From Candidatus Poribacteria bacterium (GTDB lineage: Bacteria > Poribacteria > WGA-4E > WGA-3G), in the NCBI GenBank assembly GCA_028818995.1, contig JAPPMR010000464.1, forward strand, positions 1-7,869: DNA of 7,869 bases, in the 5' to 3' direction. Under the pieces are notes generated by a model that did not search any database, was not told where the DNA came from, and was given only the letters and a program-made list of their open reading frames with translations. Made by a program: the position numbers and the translations under genes. Positions 1 through 4,316 of this stretch are shown here, one piece after another. How positions within the stretch are numbered: the first letter of the stretch is position 1; every line of letters starts with the position of its first letter.

Positions 1-2
1 CG

Positions 3-275
3 ATTATGGTGCGTCTCTTGGCCGAAGCTGGGCAAGGTGAATTGGGTGATAAGATCGCAAAAACGTATCCCCTCGATCCACCGTCGGCCGAGCACCAGAT
101 GCGCGAGCGGTTGAAGAATGGAGAGGCTGAATTGAGAAAACTTCCGAAGGGACTCAGTTTGATTACTGGGTTGCTCAATCATCTGAACATCGAGCGGTTT
201 GAGGATGTTGCGGATGAGGATTTGCCAGATGTGGTTGGCTGGTTTGAGGATGTTTATCGATCTGCCAAACAGTAA
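3..275 (+). CDS. Unrecognised protein, 3' end of a gene (partial at left edge)
   Basis: The frame is open to the left edge of the window. The ATG at 6 has no visible upstream ribosome binding site because the window starts there, so this is probably the C-terminal 90 or so residues of a longer protein. The segment is hydrophilic, predicted mostly helical, with no signal peptide or membrane helix. It ends in an acidic stretch (FEDVADEDLPDVVGWFEDVY) followed by RSAKQ. I do not recognise the family. G+C is close to 50%, higher than in the lanthipeptide genes. Its stop codon TAA (273-275) lies inside the first copy of the hairpin repeat: the CAGTAAGG that begins the repeat supplies the last codon and the stop. 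Coding is supported by normal codon use and by a terminator immediately downstream. Confidence 0.6.
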   Translation: MMVRLLAEAGQGELGDKIAKTYPLDPPSAEHQMRERLKNGEAELRKLPKGLSLITGLLNHLNIERFEDVADEDLPDVVGWFEDVYRSAKQ

Positions 276-281
276 GGTTTT

Positions 282-313
282 AAGGGGATCGGGCCGATCC
301 TGGTCCCCTTTTT
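282..313 (+). terminator. Rho-independent terminator, repeat copy 1
   Basis: AAGGGGATC (282-290) pairs with GGTCCCCTT (302-310) in a 9-bp stem with one T-G wobble, followed by a run of five T (309-313). It lies 6 bases after the stop of the first gene. The loop region also contains the competing palindrome GGATCGG/CCGATCC (286-292/294-300). It belongs to a family of three related hairpins at 270-310, 649-705 and 826-868, all preceded by CAGTA(A)GGTTT. Confidence 0.75.
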
Positions 314-338
314 CTAATTTGCGAATGAGGATATCACG

Positions 339-367
339 TTGACAAAACGCGTAGAACTGAATATACT
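339..367 (+). promoter_or_regulatory. Near-consensus sigma-70 promoter
   Basis: TTGACA at 339-344 (6/6 to the -35 consensus) and TATACT at 362-367 (5/6 to the -10 consensus) are separated by exactly 17 bases. It sits between the terminator of the first gene and the small coiled-coil gene. A start about 7 bases after the -10 would fall near 374, only about 8 bases before the ATG at 382, so the mRNA would be almost leaderless. Confidence 0.6.
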
Positions 368-381
368 GTCGAGGACACATT

Positions 382-648
382 ATGAACATTCCCACCATTG
401 AAAGCCGAGTCGCCGTTTTGGAAGCAATTATTGAACAGATCAACCACCGATTGAACAGTATCGACAATCGACTGAGCAACATGGACAATAGCATTGACAG
501 CCGATTGAACAACGTGGACAGCCGTTTTACGAATGTCGAGAATCGAATCAACGGCAACTTCAAATGGCTTGTTGGCTTGCTGATTACTGTTCTCCTTGCC
601 AATATCGGAACGGCTATCACCATCATTTTAACGCTGAACAAATCTTAG
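382..648 (+). CDS. Small coiled-coil protein with C-terminal membrane helix
   Basis: An 88-residue protein. Residues 1-20 are an amphipathic helix. Residues 23-57 are a coiled coil of RLxxxDN-like heptads (23-29, 30-36, 41-47, 48-54), with a four-residue insertion (SIDS, 37-40) that makes a stutter, that is an 11-residue repeat. Residues 61-85 form one strongly hydrophobic membrane helix, and the protein ends in NKS. The layout resembles small tail-anchored coiled-coil proteins such as the phage haemolysin XhlA type and many uncharacterised bacterial proteins, but there is no motif that gives a function. The start is supported by GAGG at 371-374, seven bases before the ATG, and by a strong promoter just upstream. 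It has its own promoter and terminator, so it is probably a single-gene unit and not part of the lanthipeptide operon. Confidence 0.75.
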   Translation: MNIPTIESRVAVLEAIIEQINHRLNSIDNRLSNMDNSIDSRLNNVDSRFTNVENRINGNFKWLVGLLITVLLANIGTAITIILTLNKS

Positions 649-674
649 CAGTAAGGTTTGATACAGTAAACTTT

Positions 675-709
675 AAGGGGATCGGATTTGTCCGGTCCCC
701 TTTTTTTAT
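675..709 (+). terminator. Strong Rho-independent terminator, repeat copy 2
   Basis: AAGGGGATCGGA (675-686) pairs with TCCGGTCCCCTT (691-702) as a 12-bp stem with one T-G wobble and a TTTG loop. The T run extends from 701 to 707. It ends transcription of the coiled-coil gene (stop at 646-648). The sequence CAGTAAGGTTTG at 649-660, directly after that stop, matches the lead-in of copy 1. Confidence 0.85.
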
Positions 710-748
710 AGATATGCGGAAAGTGTAACCCGAAAATGATCTTGGGCG

Positions 749-823
749 TTACTGCGGATTGATCCATTTCTCTTCAGGGTTGCCCAATTCGCGAAAGTCG
801 TGTCCGATGACCTGAATGATTGA
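749..823 (-). pseudogene. Possible C-terminal remnant of a lost gene
   Basis: Read on the minus strand, the segment gives an ordinary-looking protein end (including HDFRELGNPEEKW) closed by TAA at 751-749. Upstream the frame runs into repeat copy 3 and meets a stop at its far edge, and there is no start codon with a ribosome binding site. It could be the tail of a gene cut off when the repeat arrived, or chance. I do not recognise the family. Confidence 0.2.
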
Positions 824-825
824 TG

Positions 826-868
826 CAGTAGGTTTTGAGGGGATCGGTCGATCCTGATCCCCTTAAAA
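826..868. repeat. Hairpin repeat copy 3, no T tract
   Basis: CAGTAGGTTTTGAGGGGATC leads into a hairpin. TTTTGAGGGGATC (833-845) pairs with GATCCCCTTAAAA (856-868), 13 bp with one G-T wobble, around a 10-base loop. The sequence matches copies 1 and 2 closely, but there is no run of T after the stem and no intact gene directly before it. It therefore looks like a dispersed copy and not a working plus-strand terminator. Confidence 0.65.
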
Positions 869-873
869 TTAGC

Positions 874-903
874 GGTTCACAGGATATTTATATTCTGTGA
901 ACC
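874..903 (-). terminator. Strong 13-bp hairpin, possible terminator of the pentapeptide gene
   Basis: GGTTCACAGGATA (874-886) pairs with TATTCTGTGAACC (891-903) with one G-T wobble and a four-base loop TTTA. It lies 54 bases after the stop of the minus-strand gene at 958-2001. Read on that strand the stem is followed by GCTAATTTTAA, a poor U tract, so termination is plausible but not clear. It differs in sequence from the three AAGGGGATC hairpins. Confidence 0.4.
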
Positions 904-957
904 AGCACTCAAATAGGTTTTTGTCTTGGCATGGGCCCTCCTCGGCATTTTATTTTA

Positions 958-2001
958 CTACTTCCACTGTCTGACTATTGACTTGACGATACCCGGAAAA
1001 AGGTCGGCATAAGAAGAATTTTTCAAATCCAGTGCTTGATCTAAATTGCTTATCCTTTGTTCGACTGTTGCCAACATATATCGTTCGTATATCTGCATCG
1101 CTGGATACCTTTGAAACCCCTCTAATAACTCATCCTCCACCTCTGGTAATTCGGTCTGAACAAAGTAAACCAGACCGTTGTAACAGGGTATATGATCGGG
1201 TTCTGCAGTTCTGAATTGCTGCCCGAGAATAAAATCGATAATTTGGCTGAATTTATTCCACGATGGGTGATTGCGGAATAATTGATAGACAAGTACAGCC
1301 ACCAGCGAGTTATTCATAAGGCCCCAGATGAATCCCGAAAGGTCAATATCGTAAGGCAAACGTAACCCAACCGAGGCAGAGCCACCTACCCTCCATTCCA
1401 TCCGATTGATCTTTACGCCATGCATATTTGCACCATGCATGCTGGCTTTTAGATTCCCCGACATCATTTCGCCCCGACTCATTCGCAATCCAGTCATATT
1501 CCAAAACCGTGCTTGAAAATTTTTAAAAGTAGCGCCTGTTGCAACTGCTCCAGTAAAATTTGTGCCTGTTCCAGTTACATTATTAAAATTTGCATCCTTC
1601 AACCTTGCGGCGGTAAAATCTGAGTGGTCGAGTTTTGTCCCTTCAAAGTTGGCTCCGGTAAGGTCTGCTTGAGCAAAATTGGAGTGGGTTAAATCCTCGC
1701 TCGAGAAATCTATCCCTCTCAAATTTGCTCCAACATAATTCCTTTCGGATTCAGTAAGCAGATAAGTAACAGGCACTTTGCCCTGCGTTTCCTTTTCGAT
1801 ATAGCTGGCCAATCTCACCGCGGTTCTGTACTGGAGACAGTTGGCTTTTCCATTGAGAATTCTGCTCACTGTTTGGCGACTGACATTTGTTGCGGACTCG
1901 ATCACCTGTAGTTTCAGCCAGCCATTCTTTTCATTTTTGCTCATAGCATATAGTTGTTTTAGATAGGTAGATATTTTTTTAGTTACGACCTCATCAACCA
2001 T
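958..2001 (-). CDS. Helix-turn-helix plus pentapeptide-repeat protein
   Basis: A 347-residue protein with three parts. Residues 10-70 form a helical DNA-binding domain with a Cro/C1-like helix-turn-helix (VIESATNVSRQTVSRILNG, about 33-51). Residues 92-161 are 14 consecutive pentapeptides of the A(N/D)LxG type (ANLRG, ADLTG, ANFEG, TNFTG), continuing as a Met/Leu-centred degenerate run to about 203. These fold as a right-handed quadrilateral beta helix. Residues 204-347 are mostly helical and match nothing I know. I chose the ATG at 2001-1999 because GAGG (2011-2008) stands six bases before it. A longer reading from a TTG at 2013 would overlap that site. The gene is divergent from lanA and may regulate it, and some pentapeptide proteins (McbG, AlbG, Qnr) protect gyrase from toxins. 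Both roles are inference. Coding and domain calls are secure. Confidence 0.85.
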   Translation of the reverse strand: MVDEVVTKKISTYLKQLYAMSKNEKNGWLKLQVIESATNVSRQTVSRILNGKANCLQYRTAVRLASYIEKETQGKVPVTYLLTESERNYVGANLRGIDFSSEDLTHSNFAQADLTGANFEGTKLDHSDFTAARLKDANFNNVTGTGTNFTGAVATGATFKNFQARFWNMTGLRMSRGEMMSGNLKASMHGANMHGVKINRMEWRVGGSASVGLRLPYDIDLSGFIWGLMNNSLVAVLVYQLFRNHPSWNKFSQIIDFILGQQFRTAEPDHIPCYNGLVYFVQTELPEVEDELLEGFQRYPAMQIYERYMLATVEQRISNLDQALDLKNSSYADLFPGIVKSIVRQWK

Positions 2002-2140
2002 TTTGTGCCTCAAGTATGTGAATTTTGTGAACGAAAATACTGGACAACGAGCATTGAGTTTTAAAATATTGCATCCGCATAGTTTTTTGATTGGTGTTAC
2101 GACATACTGTCAAAAGTAGAATTCTCTGTGTTGGTGACAT
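1994..2140 (-). CDS. Possible 48-residue upstream ORF overlapping the pentapeptide gene
   Basis: An ATG at 2140-2138 follows AAGGAG (2153-2148) at seven bases, a better ribosome binding site than the downstream gene has. The frame (MSPTQRILLLTV..., ending EAQNG) stops at TGA 1996-1994, so its end overlaps the start of the pentapeptide gene within ATGGTTGA. That geometry is typical of translational coupling. The peptide has a short hydrophobic stretch near the N terminus but no recognisable domain, and codon use is not clearly protein-like. It may be a leader peptide, a small real gene or a chance frame. Confidence 0.3.
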   Translation of the reverse strand: MSPTQRILLLTVCRNTNQKTMRMQYFKTQCSLSSIFVHKIHILEAQNG

Positions 2141-2184
2141 AGTGGGACTCCTTCTAAATATTGGTAGGATACTCACCAAAATGA

Positions 2185-2249
2185 GTCAAGTCCATTTTCG
2201 ACAGGATTGAGTTCATCCAACGCGTTCTCCTGGTCAAGTCGGTCAAGTC
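2185..2249. repeat. Three GTCAAGTC direct repeats in the divergent intergenic region
   Basis: GTCAAGTC occurs at 2185-2192, 2233-2240 and 2242-2249. The last two form a head-to-tail tandem of GGTCAAGTC (2232-2240, 2241-2249). They lie between the divergent pentapeptide regulator and lanA, where operators would be expected. On the minus strand each copy reads GACTTGAC and contains a TTGAC -35-like core. The only other copy I noticed is inverted at 980-987, inside the 3' end of the regulator gene. They may be binding sites for the helix-turn-helix protein, or simply -35 elements. Confidence 0.4.
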
Positions 2250-2298
2250 CAAAAAATTTTGTAAAAAGGTAGCTCCGTGAAAGGGGGTCAGATCAGCG

Positions 2299-2457
2299 GT
2301 TTTGGGTAAGTGCGTCATGCCCAGATAGCGTCTGCCGGAGATCCTCTCTTCAGACTACTCCATACCCAAGGAGCCTTCCTTTGTCTATTTAAAATCTAAC
2401 ATCACGTTTTGATTTATAGGCGAGACAGATCCATAACCCTAAAGAAAGGGGGAAACC
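2299..2457 (+). promoter_or_regulatory. Presumed lanA promoter/leader region, possibly structured
   Basis: TTGGGTA (2302-2308) can pair with TACCCAA (2363-2369), extended by two T-G pairs. It encloses small hairpins CAGA/TCTG (2322-2325/2331-2334) and GAGA/TCTC (2338-2341/2345-2348). An alternative stem AAGGA/TCCTT (2368-2372/2377-2381) would compete with it. TAAAAT at 2390-2395 matches 5/6 of a -10 box but has no good -35 partner. The ribosome binding site is the purine tract AAAGGGGG (2445-2452), five bases before the ATG. I could not match the region to a known riboswitch. Confidence 0.3.
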
Positions 2458-2667
2458 ATGGCTACGATCCAGAAGCTCGAACTCAATAAGGAGACCATAA
2501 TGGTCCTTACTGAGTCTCCGAAGGTAGCAGTAGCAGAAGGTGACACCACTGATTCTTGCTTTATCACATTGCCACCTTTCTGTTGTCCTGAGACGCCAGA
2601 TACAATTTGCGACTGTTCATTTGAGACTTGCCAGTGTTATAGTTGTCCAGATACTCTTTGCTGCTAG
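2458..2667 (+). CDS. lanA: Class I lanthipeptide precursor
   Basis: A 69-residue precursor peptide. Residues 1-28 look like a leader: LELNKETIMVL (7-17) matches the LxLNKxTIxxL motif known from class I lanthipeptide precursors outside the Bacillota, and VAVAEG (23-28) is a plausible cleavage region. The predicted core, 29-69, has Cys at 34, 42, 43, 51, 53, 58, 60, 63, 68 and 69, and Ser/Thr at 30, 31, 33, 37, 46, 49, 54, 57, 62 and 66, ten of each. It contains seven Asp/Glu and no Lys, Arg or His, so it is strongly acidic, unlike cationic lantibiotics such as nisin. PDTxC occurs twice (47-51, 64-68). LanB would dehydrate Ser/Thr and LanC would add Cys to form thioether rings. The gene is preceded by a purine-rich ribosome binding site and followed by lanC and lanB on the same strand. 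The cleavage site, the number of rings and the activity are not shown by the sequence. Confidence 0.85.
   Translation: MATIQKLELNKETIMVLTESPKVAVAEGDTTDSCFITLPPFCCPETPDTICDCSFETCQCYSCPDTLCC
2596..2661 (+). repeat. In-frame 15-base duplication within the lanA core
   Basis: CCAGATACAATTTGC (2596-2610) and CCAGATACTCTTTGC (2647-2661) match at 13 of 15 positions in the same codon phase. They encode PDTIC and PDTLC. This suggests that the core grew by internal duplication of a ring-forming unit. Confidence 0.6.
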
Positions 2668-2716
2668 CATAGCGACCTTAATCTGGAGAATATAAAACTG
2701 TATCTGTTTCGCCTTG

Positions 2717-2786
2717 ATAGCCTGAGCGATTGGATTTAGAAAATAGGAGCTACACAGAATAGAGCTCAAATCGCTCAGGCTATTTT
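2717..2786 (+). terminator. 15-bp inverted repeat between lanA and lanC, possible attenuator
   Basis: ATAGCCTGAGCGATT (2717-2731) is a perfect inverted match to AATCGCTCAGGCTAT (2769-2783), with a 37-base loop that itself contains GAGCT/AGCTC (2747-2751/2763-2767). A short T run follows (2783-2786). It lies 49 bases after the lanA stop. Partial termination or 3'-end protection here would make precursor mRNA more abundant than enzyme mRNA, as is known for other lanA genes. The short T tract makes it leaky at best. The remaining stretch to lanC (2787-2955) shows no other gene and no convincing promoter. Confidence 0.6.
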
Positions 2787-2970
2787 GATAACTTCACTAA
2801 CTGGTATTGCCAAAAAAAGTATGAGTAAAAGTCGCTCTCTGGATACCCTTCTTGGAAAAACGTAACCTAAAACGGAAAGATATATGGCATTAAATTGAAC
2901 CAGTACAAACAAACTAACAAGTGGATCTAAAGATAGCAACGATGGAAAATTTGACAAGGAGGCCGATCCA

Positions 2971-4266
2971 ATGAAATCAGCTTGGAGACCTATCATAGAA
3001 GGTGGTCTGAGGGATGAGGTCAATGAGGTCATTATGGCAGTTGCCAGGGTTTTTCGAAAGTATGAATTAGGCGATTTCACACAGAATGATGACCAGAAAG
3101 AGCCTTATCTTTCGCTCCGAAGTCCTTCATTATATGGAGGACAAGCAGGTGTTGCGGTATTTTATACCTATCTTGCACAAATACGACCTGGGGAAGGACA
3201 TGAAAAAAGCGCAGTCTTCTTTCTCAATCAAGCTATACAGAAAACTGCCTCGGCCCTTTCTGCCCCTTCTCTTAGCAATGGTTTTATTGGTGTGGCTTGG
3301 GCGACTGAATACATTCGTCAGCGAATTCAGGCAGATGATTTAGGAGATCCCAATGAATCCGTGGACAATGCGCTGAGAATTTTACTCTCACGATTCCCTT
3401 GGAAAGGTAGTTACGATCCAATCAACGGCTTAGTTGGCATCGGGATTTACTTACTTGAACGGGTCCCTGATCCGGTAGCCGTTGAGTGTCTGGAACTTAT
3501 CATTGAACATCTTTACGAAAACGCTGAATTTAGTTCCAAAGGGACTACTTGGCATACACGTCCTGAGACAATGACCCAGGAGGGAAGGGAGCTATACCCA
3601 GAAGGTTATTACAATCTGGGGCTTGCACATGGTCTTCCTGGGATTATTTCATTTTTGGGCCGAGTGTGTTTGGCTGGGATATCCGCAGATCGGCCCTATG
3701 ACCTCCTTCAGGGTGCAGTTTCCTGGCTTCTTTCCCAGAAGCTTAATTGTCAAGGGTCGAGTTTTTATATGGGTATTGAAAAAGATAAAGATAGAGAACC
3801 ACAGCTTGCAAGGTCGGCCTGGTGCTATGGCAATCCCGGAATCGCGGCGGCTTTACTTACGGCTGCAAGGTGTGTCAAAGAACCTCAATGGGAATCAGAG
3901 GCAATAGAAATCGGACGAATAGCTGCTGAAAGACCGCCGGATGAAGCTGGTGTCATAGACTCAGGAATATGTCATGGGGCTTCAGGGCTTGGACATATTT
4001 TCAATCGTATTTTTCAAGTTACAGGTGAAACGGATTTTAAGCACGCCGCCCAGTATTGGTTTAAAAGAACAGTCGCTCTGAGAAGAACTGCCGGAGCAAC
4101 AACAGGTTTTTACGCAAAGACTCTGGATGATGATGGCGAGAAAATTCGGACTGAATTTCCTGGTATTCTTATTGGTGCTGCTGGTATTTCGATGGCTTTC
4201 CTTGGTGCCATCTCTTCTATTGAACCTGATTGGGACCGGATGATTTTGCTTTCAGCACCCTATTAA
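2971..4266 (+). CDS. lanC: Lanthionine synthetase C (LanC) cyclase
   Basis: A 431-residue, full-length cyclase that catalyses addition of Cys thiols to dehydroalanine/dehydrobutyrine in the LanB-treated precursor, giving (methyl)lanthionine rings. It is an alpha/alpha barrel with a zinc site. The motifs are in order: SLYGGQAGVAVFY (53-65), the YDPINGLVGIGIYLL block (148-162) with Asp149, LGLAHGLPGI (216-225) with His220, RSAWCYGNPG (281-290) with Arg281 and Cys285, and GICHGASGLGH (332-342) with Cys334 and His335. Cys285, Cys334 and His335 correspond to the three zinc ligands of NisC. Asp149, His220 and Arg281 correspond to its conserved active-site residues, so the enzyme should be active. 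The start is fixed by AAGGAGG (2956-2962), eight bases before the ATG. It is followed after 50 bases by lanB on the same strand, most likely as an operon. The long gap to lanA holds an inverted repeat. Confidence 0.95.
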   Translation: MKSAWRPIIEGGLRDEVNEVIMAVARVFRKYELGDFTQNDDQKEPYLSLRSPSLYGGQAGVAVFYTYLAQIRPGEGHEKSAVFFLNQAIQKTASALSAPSLSNGFIGVAWATEYIRQRIQADDLGDPNESVDNALRILLSRFPWKGSYDPINGLVGIGIYLLERVPDPVAVECLELIIEHLYENAEFSSKGTTWHTRPETMTQEGRELYPEGYYNLGLAHGLPGIISFLGRVCLAGISADRPYDLLQGAVSWLLSQKLNCQGSSFYMGIEKDKDREPQLARSAWCYGNPGIAAALLTAARCVKEPQWESEAIEIGRIAAERPPDEAGVIDSGICHGASGLGHIFNRIFQVTGETDFKHAAQYWFKRTVALRRTAGATTGFYAKTLDDDGEKIRTEFPGILIGAAGISMAFLGAISSIEPDWDRMILLSAPY

Positions 4267-4316
4267 AGTCAAATGGAATCACCTTATTTTAACATGATAA
4301 AGTTGAGGTATATCTG

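Noticed and set aside
725..752. Small hairpin GTAAC/GTTAC
   Set aside because: The stem is short with a bulge, has no T run and no gene context.
2002..2013. TTG start at 2013 giving a 351-residue pentapeptide protein
   Set aside because: The TTG overlaps the GAGG (2011-2008) that serves the ATG at 2001, and no ribosome binding site precedes the TTG itself.
2284..2294. GGGGTCAGATC as a transposon-associated sequence
   Set aside because: I recall similar strings near REP-associated transposases, but an 11-base match with no transposase or second end here is not enough.
2299..2371. Cyclic di-GMP (GEMM) or TPP riboswitch
   Set aside because: The conserved core sequences of these classes are absent.
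2775..3080. Minus-strand 101-residue frame across the lanC upstream region
   Set aside because: It overlaps the 5' end of lanC, has no recognisable domain, and its hydrophobic look comes from the complement of the lanC start region.
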